From an uncultured Lachnospiraceae bacterium (GTDB lineage Bacteria; Bacillota; Clostridia; Lachnospirales; Lachnospiraceae), in assembly GCA_945492935.1 (NCBI GenBank), contig CALYVE010000151.1, positions 1-5,049 of the forward strand: DNA of 5,049 bases, given 5' to 3'. Shown one piece after another: positions 1-5,049 of this stretch. The notes below the pieces were generated by a model. The model was not told the origin of the DNA, did no database searches, and saw only the letters and a list, made by a program, of their open reading frames with translations. A program made the position numbers and the translations under genes. Position 1 is the stretch's first letter; the number at the start of each line of letters is the position of its first letter.

Positions 1-665
1 AAACGGTGTCTGCAGGCTTCGACATATTCAGGATACTTTTTGAAAGCCATTGCTAAAAGTCTGATTGCCTTGTCCTGTTTCTTAATATAGCCCTCCGGCC
101 GTGTCAAAACAACAATATTCTTCTGATATCCTTGCTCTCTCATAAATCTGATTGGAATACTGTCTGCTGTTCCTCCATCTAAAAGCTTCATATTGTCTTT
201 CTCCACAATCTTTGAAACAAGCGGCAAAGATGCAGATGCTCGCAAATAATCCATATCGTCAGCTAAATCCATACAACGAATATACTGCGCTTTTCCGGTC
301 TCAACATCTGTACAAGTCACATAAAACGGAATCTCTTTTGCACGTTTTTTAAATGTCTCATAATCAAACCGATTTAATTCATTTGGTATTGTCTCATAAC
401 AAAACTCTTTATTAAACAAATCTCCTGTTTTTATTAGTGAGCGAAAGCTCATATATCTCTTATCATGAATAAATTTCAGATTGTAACGCACACCGCGTCC
501 AATCTGCTTTGAAATATAATTCGTTCCATGAATAGCACCGGCCGATACTCCAACGACACCCTGCACATCAATGCCCTGTTGCAAAAAAACATCCAAAACA
601 GCTGCCGTATACATTCCTCGCATACCGCCACCTTCTAAAACAAGTCCGATTCCTTTATTTTCCAT
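1..665 (-). CDS. Patatin-like phospholipase family protein (C-terminus cut by window edge)
   Basis: Predicted serine lipid acyl hydrolase of the patatin/RssA/YjjU type, probably cytoplasmic and acting on phospholipids or lysophospholipids; the substrate is not readable from sequence. The visible 221 residues begin MENKGIGLVLEGGGMRG. They carry the glycine-rich oxyanion-hole motif GGGMRG (12-17), the nucleophile elbow GVSAG with Ser41 (39-43), the family-typical ASASLPL segment (143-149) and the catalytic DGG with Asp163 (163-165). The complete Ser-Asp dyad is therefore present and the enzyme should be active. No signal peptide or membrane helix is seen. The start at 665 is supported by GGAAGGTGA a few bases upstream. 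Bacterial relatives are usually about 280-350 residues, so the missing part is probably a C-terminal helical region. It lies 114 bases after the exchanger gene on the same strand, with a long inverted repeat between them. The family is clear from the motifs; the physiological role is unknown. Confidence 0.93.
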   Translation of the reverse strand, partial: MENKGIGLVLEGGGMRGMYTAAVLDVFLQQGIDVQGVVGVSAGAIHGTNYISKQIGRGVRYNLKFIHDKRYMSFRSLIKTGDLFNKEFCYETIPNELNRFDYETFKKRAKEIPFYVTCTDVETGKAQYIRCMDLADDMDYLRASASLPLVSKIVEKDNMKLLDGGTADSIPIRFMREQGYQKNIVVLTRPEGYIKKQDKAIRLLAMAFKKYPEYVEACRHR

Positions 666-684
666 ATTATTTCACCTTCCTATA

Positions 685-721
685 AACAGAAAGAATTGCT
701 ACATCAGCAATTCCTTCTGTT
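685..721 (-). terminator. Long inverted repeat: possible terminator or leader hairpin before the patatin gene
   Basis: Two 16-base arms (706-721 and 685-700) flank a 5-base loop (701-705). Fifteen positions are Watson-Crick pairs. The remaining one is G-U in the minus-strand RNA but A-C in plus-strand RNA, which favours function in the minus-strand transcript. The 3' arm is U-rich and runs on into UUUAUAG, so a shorter version of the stem could act as a weak intrinsic terminator for the pyrE-to-exchanger transcript. There is no clean U-run. The structure ends about 4 bases before the Shine-Dalgarno of the patatin gene, so it could instead be a partial attenuator, an mRNA-stabilising hairpin or a protein-binding palindrome. 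The repeat itself is certain; its role is inference. Confidence 0.5.
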
Positions 722-779
722 AAAACTTCCCACCACAAGGTCACAAATCAACCACATAAAAGACGCGAGTTTTTCTATA

Positions 780-1823
780 TTATGATGCGTAATTTGTATA
801 CAAAATATACACAAAATATGCCGTATAACAGGCAAGCATTGTCACACCACCTGCACGTGAAAGCTTTTTCTTCGGAAAAACACATATGAGCAAAAGTACA
901 CCCGCTGCAATTGCAACAATTGTATCTTTAATAAATGCGTTCTCAAATGCAATCGGTGTGATAATTGCAGATACACCAACGACAAACAAAATATTGAAAA
1001 TATTACTTCCAACGATATTACCAATCGCAATATCTGTTTTGCCTCTCTTGGCAGCTGTTACTGACGTCACAAGCTCCGGTAACGAAGTTCCGAATGCAAC
1101 AATTGTAAGTCCGATCAAGCGTGGTGTCATACCGAATTCTGCTGCAACAAAGCTTGCTGCATCAACAGTTACATCACTGCCAACTACAATACTTGCAGCA
1201 CCGAGAACAACAAAAAGCAAAAGCTTCAGCATTGTATCTTTCTCTGTGAGCACAGTTGCCTCATCTTCATCAGCTTGCCCATTCTTCGCAGAATAAACCA
1301 AATAAACCATGAAAATTGCAAGCAACAGTACAAAGATAACACCATCCATTCTTGATAAGCTATCCCCCATCACTCCAAGACCTAAGAGCAATATGGAAAC
1401 AAGAATAACAAACGGGATTTCAATGCGAAGTGTGTTTTTCTTGATAATTAATGCTGCAACACACGATGACACACCGAGAATCAAAAGCACATTCATAATA
1501 TTACTGCCTACAACGTTACCAACCGTAATACCGGCATTGCCTGATAATGCAGCTTTGATACTAACAGCCGCCTCCGGAAGCGATGTTCCAAATGCAACAA
1601 TTGTAAGTCCGATGACCATCTGTGGTATATTAAACTTCATAGCGATTTTCGATGCATTTTCAACAAAAATATCGGCTCCCTTAATAAGCATCACAAAACC
1701 GGCAACGATAAAAATCAAGTTTAATATTATCGCGCCTGCACCACTTTCCGGTGCAAATCCCAGTTTGGAAACTGCTACAAGAGCAACAACAATTGCTCCG
1801 ATAATCATACTTTTTTTGTTCAT
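780..1823 (-). CDS. Calcium/sodium antiporter, CaCA family (YrbG-like)
   Basis: Integral membrane cation exchanger of the Ca2+:cation antiporter family, expected to extrude Ca2+ in exchange for Na+; ion specificity is not provable here. The protein has 347 residues and two homologous halves. Alpha-1 has GTSLPE (79-84) and GNVVGSN (102-108); alpha-2 has GTSLPE (245-250) and GNIVGSN (268-274). These are the ion-binding repeats, with both acidic Glu residues present. A short acidic loop, QADEDEATVLTEKD (183-196), separates the halves, as in bacterial members that lack a large cytoplasmic regulatory domain. About ten hydrophobic helices are visible, plus an extra N-terminal hydrophobic stretch (about 5-19). 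The start at 1823 is preferred over an in-frame ATG at 1847, because AAAGGAGG lies 5 bases upstream of 1823 whereas the 1847 start would overlap the preceding gene. It is the last gene of the pyrE run, 11 bases after the HD gene. Confidence 0.93.
   Translation of the reverse strand: MNKKSMIIGAIVVALVAVSKLGFAPESGAGAIILNLIFIVAGFVMLIKGADIFVENASKIAMKFNIPQMVIGLTIVAFGTSLPEAAVSIKAALSGNAGITVGNVVGSNIMNVLLILGVSSCVAALIIKKNTLRIEIPFVILVSILLLGLGVMGDSLSRMDGVIFVLLLAIFMVYLVYSAKNGQADEDEATVLTEKDTMLKLLLFVVLGAASIVVGSDVTVDAASFVAAEFGMTPRLIGLTIVAFGTSLPELVTSVTAAKRGKTDIAIGNIVGSNIFNILFVVGVSAIITPIAFENAFIKDTIVAIAAGVLLLICVFPKKKLSRAGGVTMLACYTAYFVYILYTNYAS
1074..1115 (-). repeat. Intragenic repeat copy, alpha-2 GTSLPE region of the exchanger
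   Basis: This DNA matches 1572-1613 at 38 of 42 positions by eye, including 23 consecutive identical bases (1093-1115 against 1591-1613). It encodes the IGLTIVAFGTSLPE segment of the second alpha repeat. The protein duplication is a known property of the CaCA family. The identity at synonymous positions is the extra observation. Confidence 0.85.
1572..1613 (-). repeat. Intragenic repeat copy, alpha-1 GTSLPE region of the exchanger
   Basis: Partner of the copy at 1074-1115, encoding the same IGLTIVAFGTSLPE segment in the first alpha repeat. The two copies lie in the same orientation, 498 bases apart. Recombination between them would delete an in-frame 166 codons. Confidence 0.85.
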
Positions 1824-1828
1824 ATAAT

Positions 1829-1836
1829 CCTCCTTT
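1829..1836 (-). promoter_or_regulatory. Ribosome binding site that fixes the exchanger start
   Basis: AAAGGAGG on the minus strand lies 5 bases before the ATG at 1823 and begins inside the TAA stop (1835-1837) of the upstream HD gene. It is close to the ideal anti-16S match, so the 1823 start is strongly preferred over the ATG at 1847. Its overlap with the stop codon suggests translational coupling between the two genes. Confidence 0.9.
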
Positions 1837-2413
1837 AATGAATCCATTTAATTGTGTTCTTCTGTTGGGAAGTATCTTCCAAATCGATTGAACGGAAAAC
1901 ATTTATAAATTCCTGCTCAACCTGTCGCATTGTTCCGCGATAAAAATCCGGAGTCGCCGCAACATAGGGTGGCTCCTCCAAAAGCTTTTCGGCCATAAAC
2001 TCATAAAACTCATAATAAAGCATTGCATCATCAATTACTTTGACAACCTTTGATTCATATTCGTTCAATGGTCCTCCGAGAAACTTCTCATAAATCGCTT
2101 CCTGCAAGCGGTCTTCATACACACTGTATTCCGGCAAATGCTGCTTAACCGGCCTTGTCACATCCGAAAGATAGGCTTCCTGAGCATCATGCAAAAGACA
2201 AGCCATACAAACCCTCGATGACTCACGTCTTGAACGGGCTTCCTCATAGCAGTTCAGACTATGCGCAGCAACAGAATAAAAGCTGTCATAGTGACCATTG
2301 GCGCGGCACAGCATAGAAAGCGCATGCGCTATATCCTCAACACAAATATCCTCAAGCTTTGGATTCAAAGGATAAAAACGTCGTTTCGAATACGTTATTA
2401 TATAATCCTGCAT
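1835..2413 (-). CDS. HD-domain phosphohydrolase, YfbR-like (COG1896-type)
   Basis: Predicted cytoplasmic metal-dependent phosphohydrolase of 192 residues. E. coli YfbR of this superfamily dephosphorylates deoxynucleoside 5'-monophosphates, so a nucleotidase role is the best guess, but the substrate is inferred only. The N-terminus has the family pattern: a TYSKRRFYPLNP segment (7-18), then EDIAHALSMLCRANGH (26-41), then YSVAAHS with His51. The metal-binding core is LLHDAQEAY (73-81) with His75, Asp76 and Glu79, followed by SDVTRPVK (83-90). The last metal ligand is probably Asp128 or Asp129 in VIDDAML. All expected HD ligands are therefore present. There is no signal peptide or membrane segment. 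The start at 2413 is supported by AGGTGAGG just upstream, which overlaps the TAG of the preceding 49-codon gene. Proximity to pyrE fits a role in nucleotide balance. Confidence 0.88.
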   Translation of the reverse strand: MQDYIITYSKRRFYPLNPKLEDICVEDIAHALSMLCRANGHYDSFYSVAAHSLNCYEEARSRRESSRVCMACLLHDAQEAYLSDVTRPVKQHLPEYSVYEDRLQEAIYEKFLGGPLNEYESKVVKVIDDAMLYYEFYEFMAEKLLEEPPYVAATPDFYRGTMRQVEQEFINVFRSIDLEDTSQQKNTIKWIH

Positions 2414-2421
2414 AACCTCAC

Positions 2422-2571
2422 CTAAAAGGTAATCTCTCTCTTACCACCTAATAAACGTGCACCATTTACTATCATAACAATGCCTAAACCAATACCAAAC
2501 ACAATTGTAATGATACCAAACACAAGACTACTTACACCAACCTGATTCATTTTTTGATATAACTTTTCCAT
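2422..2571 (-). CDS. Small single-helix membrane protein, 49 residues, function unknown
   Basis: A short gene between pyrE and the HD gene, which a minimum-length cutoff would miss. It begins MEKLYQKMNQVGVSSL and ends GGKREITF. It has a short polar, Lys-containing N-terminus (1-10), one long hydrophobic stretch (about 14-35) and a basic C-terminal tail with Arg39, Lys44 and Arg45. This predicts a single membrane-spanning or hairpin-like segment; by the positive-inside rule both ends are basic, so topology is ambiguous. Glycines at 12, 19, 26 and at 30, 37 fall at seven-residue intervals. An AAGGAGG site 9 bases before the ATG overlaps the pyrE stop, and the gene's own TAG overlaps the next gene's ribosome binding site. 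Both features strongly support a translated gene. I do not recognise a named family. It could be a small structural or regulatory membrane peptide. Confidence 0.85.
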   Translation of the reverse strand: MEKLYQKMNQVGVSSLVFGIITIVFGIGLGIVMIVNGARLLGGKREITF

Positions 2572-2585
2572 TAATAAATACCTCC

Positions 2586-3266
2586 TTATTTTGCGCCATA
2601 TTGTGCATAATAATTGTCGATAGCAGCCTTCAGGCTGTCATCAATAATAATCTTTCCGTTACACGGACGATTGTACAAATGTTCAATTACCTCTGCCATT
2701 GATACGATGGCATTGGCAGGAAAACCATATGTATCCTGAATTTCCTCTAAGGCACTCTTCTCTCCGCCAAGACCGACTTCCATTCGATTCAATGAAACCA
2801 TCAAACCAACGATCGTAACATCTGCAGCGCCCTTTACCTTTGGTACCGTCTCTTCCATTGACTTGCCGGATGTAGTTACATCTTCAATCATAACAACGCG
2901 GTCGCCATCCTTGAGCTTTGTGCCGAGGAAGCTTCCCTTATCTGCGCCATGATCCTTTTCTTCTTTACGATCTGAACAATAACGGATTTCTTTTCCATAT
3001 AGTTTTGCGTAAGCAACAGCTGTTACAACACTGATTGGAATTCCCTTATATGCCGGTCCAAATAAAACATCAAAATCATCTCCGTACTTGTCATGGATAG
3101 CCTTCGCATAGTACTCGCCCAAACGCATGAGCTGTGTGCCTGTTACATAAGCACCTGCATTCATAAAGAAAGGAGATTTTCTACCACTCTTTAATGTAAA
3201 ATCGCCAAACTTAAGAACATCACTTTCAACCATAAATTCAATAAATTCCTGTTTATATTGTTCCAT
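2586..3266 (-). CDS. pyrE: Orotate phosphoribosyltransferase
   Basis: Cytoplasmic enzyme that joins orotate and PRPP to give orotidine 5'-monophosphate plus pyrophosphate, the fifth step of de novo UMP synthesis; it normally works as a homodimer with shared active sites. The 226-residue protein shows the orotate/PRPP loop LKSGRKSPFF (25-34), GPAYKGIP (71-78), the flexible catalytic loop RKEEKDHG (100-107) with its conserved lysines, and the PRPP-binding signature VMIEDVTTSG (125-134). Length is normal for the family and no key residue is missing. An ATG at 3272 and a TTG at 3287 are in frame; 3266 is chosen because it gives the usual MEQYK-type N-terminus and AAGGAG lies 10 bases upstream. 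It is the first gene of a tight run and has its own promoter. Other pyr genes are not visible in the window. Confidence 0.96.
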   Translation of the reverse strand: MEQYKQEFIEFMVESDVLKFGDFTLKSGRKSPFFMNAGAYVTGTQLMRLGEYYAKAIHDKYGDDFDVLFGPAYKGIPISVVTAVAYAKLYGKEIRYCSDRKEEKDHGADKGSFLGTKLKDGDRVVMIEDVTTSGKSMEETVPKVKGAADVTIVGLMVSLNRMEVGLGGEKSALEEIQDTYGFPANAIVSMAEVIEHLYNRPCNGKIIIDDSLKAAIDNYYAQYGAK

Positions 3267-3274
3267 TACCATGA

Positions 3275-3282
3275 CTCTCCTT
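3275..3282 (-). promoter_or_regulatory. Ribosome binding site of pyrE
   Basis: AAGGAGAG on the minus strand. Measured from GGAG, it lies 10 bases before the ATG at 3266 and 4 bases before the alternative ATG at 3272. It overlaps the codons after the possible TTG start at 3287, so that longer reading is ruled out as the main start. The choice between the two ATG codons is less certain and changes the protein by only two residues. Confidence 0.8.
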
Positions 3283-3301
3283 GTCAAAAAATACTTCTAA
3301 T

Positions 3302-3330
3302 ATTTTATCATATTTGCAATCGGTTTACAA
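3302..3330 (-). promoter_or_regulatory. Sigma-A-type promoter for the pyrE gene run
   Basis: On the minus strand there is a -35 box TTGTAA (3325-3330), a 17-base spacer and a -10 box TAAAAT (3302-3307) preceded by ATATGA. Transcription would begin near 3295, leaving a leader of about 28 bases before the pyrE ATG. That is too short for a PyrR-type attenuator, and I see no terminator/antiterminator pair here. The boxes differ from consensus by two and one positions. Assigned by eye. Confidence 0.65.
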
Positions 3331-3390
3331 CTTGAAATGCTATTCGTTTTCAAATACCTATTGTATACATTTCTCACCTCGTTGATTATT

Positions 3391-5049
3391 TTATACATCC
3401 GTTTCCGGTTGTGTCTCCGGTTGCTCAGAAAGTTTAATGCCAAGTCGCTCCTTTTCCTGTGCCACAAGCTTCTTTAATTCTTCTGTCTCATTTAACCGCA
3501 TCTCCTCTGCACCAATCGCCGACTCGTCTGCAAATCGGTCAAACAGCAGTTGCTTTTCCTTGAGAATCCGAAGAATTCCCTCATCAATTGTCTGACACAT
3601 CAAAAGTCTGTGCACAACAACACTTCTTGCCTGACCCATGCGATAAATTCTGGAAATCGCCTGATTTTCAATCGATGGTTTAAACTGTGGCTCACAAAAT
3701 ATCACAATGCTGGCAGACTGAATATTTAATCCGACACCACCCGCTTCAATCTGGGCAACTAACACGGAGCCATTCTCACTTTCGGCAAGCTTATCAACAA
3801 GTTTTTGTCGATTATATGCCGGAATATCACCGGTAATAACGCCAACACATTTGGAACCTAACAAATTACTTACAGCTGTAAGCGTCTCTCGAAAATACGA
3901 GAAAACAAGAACCTTTCTCTGATCCTTTTCGGCCTCCTCACAAATTTCAAGCAGACGACTCGCCTTTGTAGAATCCTTGATGTCCGGCAAATTCCAGGAA
4001 AGGCGTCGCACCCGCATAAAGTTTTCAGCCATAAGGGATTCACGATATGCCATTTCTTCAGTGTGATTCATAAGAAGCCAGTCTTCCTTCTCAATAAGCT
4101 CCGGCAGTTCTTTTAACACATCCTCACGAACTCTGCGCAAATAAATTGGTGCAATCGCTATCTTAAAATCACGAGCAGATGACATGTGGTCATAATCCAT
4201 AAGCTTGTCTGTATATTCATTATTGATAGCGCCAAGAAGGCCTTTCATCTCATCAATATTGTTTTCCATCGGAGTGCCTGTCATATACAAAACATACTCT
4301 GATGAATTTGTCAGTCGGTAAACATTCTTCGAACGAACGGCATCCTTATTCTTCACATAATGTGCTTCGTCAACAATAAGAAGATCCAACACTCCACGTT
4401 CCAGAAAATTCATTTTCTTAAGCGTCTCATATGTAGTTACACCTATGCAGTTCGTTGTATTCCACTGTTCAAATTCTTTCTCGCAGTTATCCCCATATAC
4501 TTCAATAACATCAAGCTTTGTAAACTTATCGATTTCACGTACCCAGTTTACCAACACACTGAGAGGACAAACCACAAGAAAGCGTTTTTTACCCTGTTTG
4601 ACCAGATGACAAATCATAGCAATTGCCTGCATTGTCTTACCGAGTCCCATCTCATCTCCAAGGAGAACTCTTTTTTGGTGAACAATGAATTTTGTACCAA
4701 AATCTTGATAATTACGAAGATTCGCATCCAAATATTCTAAATCCAGTTCGGTGTCCTCGATGGATAAAATCAAATCCGTTGGCATGGCACTCATATTGGC
4801 ATCTTCATAGAAAATCTTTCGGACGCCTACCAACGTCTCCAAAAAGCCATAATACTGAACCGGATTACTCAGGAAATCCTTCCAGCATGTTTCAAGAGCC
4901 ACGTTACGAACCACACCGTATTCCTGATTATATTGATTGCATTTTGGCAAATAGTCATTGTTAATGTATGTCGTGTAATTTTTTAGATATTGCTCATAGT
5001 ATTCGCGTTTTTCGCGATTATAGATCATCCACTTAAAAAGTGTCGTGTT
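3391..5049 (-). CDS. SNF2-family DEAD/DEAH-box helicase (N-terminus cut by window edge)
   Basis: Predicted double-stranded-DNA-dependent ATPase/translocase of helicase superfamily 2. Numbering from the ATG at 5028, the first RecA-like domain has LRNYQDFGTKF (104-114), Walker A GDEMGLGKT (124-132), motif Ia VVCPLSVLVNW (152-162), Walker B DEAH (220-223) and motif III MTGTPMENN (249-257). The second has VLVFSYF (373-379), motif V AQIEAGGVGLN (425-435) and the SNF2-typical motif VI QAISRIYRMGQ (456-466). All core motifs are intact. The tail (about 500-545) is charged and ends in a PETQPETD repeat. The frame stays open for seven more codons to the window end, and the ATG at 5028 has no good ribosome binding site, so the true start is probably outside. 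No SWIM zinc finger or nuclease domain is visible. Neighbours are housekeeping genes and no restriction or defence partner is present. Confidence 0.93.
   Translation of the reverse strand, partial: NTTLFKWMIYNREKREYYEQYLKNYTTYINNDYLPKCNQYNQEYGVVRNVALETCWKDFLSNPVQYYGFLETLVGVRKIFYEDANMSAMPTDLILSIEDTELDLEYLDANLRNYQDFGTKFIVHQKRVLLGDEMGLGKTMQAIAMICHLVKQGKKRFLVVCPLSVLVNWVREIDKFTKLDVIEVYGDNCEKEFEQWNTTNCIGVTTYETLKKMNFLERGVLDLLIVDEAHYVKNKDAVRSKNVYRLTNSSEYVLYMTGTPMENNIDEMKGLLGAINNEYTDKLMDYDHMSSARDFKIAIAPIYLRRVREDVLKELPELIEKEDWLLMNHTEEMAYRESLMAENFMRVRRLSWNLPDIKDSTKASRLLEICEEAEKDQRKVLVFSYFRETLTAVSNLLGSKCVGVITGDIPAYNRQKLVDKLAESENGSVLVAQIEAGGVGLNIQSASIVIFCEPQFKPSIENQAISRIYRMGQARSVVVHRLLMCQTIDEGILRILKEKQLLFDRFADESAIGAEEMRLNETEELKKLVAQEKERLGIKLSEQPETQPETDV

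Noticed and set aside
152..352. Plus-strand 66-codon frame within the patatin gene
   Set aside because: It is antisense to the conserved patatin frame, which carries catalytic Ser41 and Asp163, and has no ribosome binding site or domain.
722..779. Promoter for the patatin gene
   Set aside because: No -35/-10 pair at 16-18 base spacing could be found. TTGATT near the middle of the gap has no matching -10 box. Expression may come from read-through of the upstream genes.
886..1827. Plus-strand open frames of 136 and 172 codons inside the exchanger gene
   Set aside because: They lie fully antisense to a well-supported membrane protein, lack convincing ribosome binding sites, and have low-complexity Thr/Ser/Ile/Ala-rich translations expected from reading hydrophobic codons in reverse.
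3350..3370. Six-codon mini-frame (MYTIGI) with an AGGTGAG site, between the SNF2 gene and the pyrE promoter
   Set aside because: It lies upstream of the predicted pyrE start of transcription, so it cannot be a leader peptide for pyrE from that promoter. No attenuator structure accompanies it and so short a frame can arise by chance.
3267..3390. Possible terminator after the SNF2 gene or pyrimidine-responsive attenuator before pyrE
   Set aside because: Only a weak TTGAAA/TTTCAA pairing with a 10-base loop was found and there is no U-run. No PyrR-binding-type stem or terminator/antiterminator pair is visible.
4360..4964. Plus-strand open frames of 126 and 90 codons inside the SNF2 gene
   Set aside because: They are antisense shadows of a gene with all helicase motifs intact. 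No recognisable domain or good start signal is present.
5003..5017. Small GC-rich palindrome (TCGCG, five T, CGCGA)
   Set aside because: It is a 5-base-pair stem within the coding frame for NREKREY and is explained by codon choice. There is no flanking signal to suggest a regulatory role.

Overview
All genes in this window lie on the minus strand, so transcription runs from high to low coordinates. The low-GC DNA, the strong AGGAGG-type ribosome binding sites and the clostridial look of the PyrE protein suggest a Firmicute of class Clostridia, most likely a Lachnospiraceae gut or rumen bacterium. The family assignment is inference. I see no tRNA, rRNA, insertion sequence, CRISPR array, integrase or phage gene, and this looks like an ordinary chromosomal region.

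In transcription order: (1) an SNF2-family DNA helicase/ATPase fills 3391-5049, with its N-terminus beyond the right edge. (2) A 124-base gap (3267-3390) carries a good sigma-A-type promoter. (3) That promoter reads into a compact four-gene run: pyrE (orotate phosphoribosyltransferase), a 49-residue single-helix membrane protein, a YfbR-like HD-domain phosphohydrolase, and a Na+/Ca2+ exchanger-family membrane protein (CaCA, YrbG-like). The gaps inside the run are 14, 8 and 11 bases. At each junction the Shine-Dalgarno sequence overlaps the stop codon of the gene before it. (4) A 114-base gap (666-779) holds a long inverted repeat immediately before the ribosome binding site of a patatin-like phospholipase gene, which runs off the left edge.

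The run joins UMP synthesis (pyrE) to a predicted nucleotide phosphohydrolase, so a loose nucleotide-metabolism theme is plausible. The two membrane proteins have no obvious link to that theme. I found no convincing novel multi-gene system. The items most worth a second look are the 49-residue membrane protein with its heptad glycine pattern, the stop/Shine-Dalgarno chain, and the inverted repeat in front of the patatin gene. There is no stretch longer than 300 bases without a gene.
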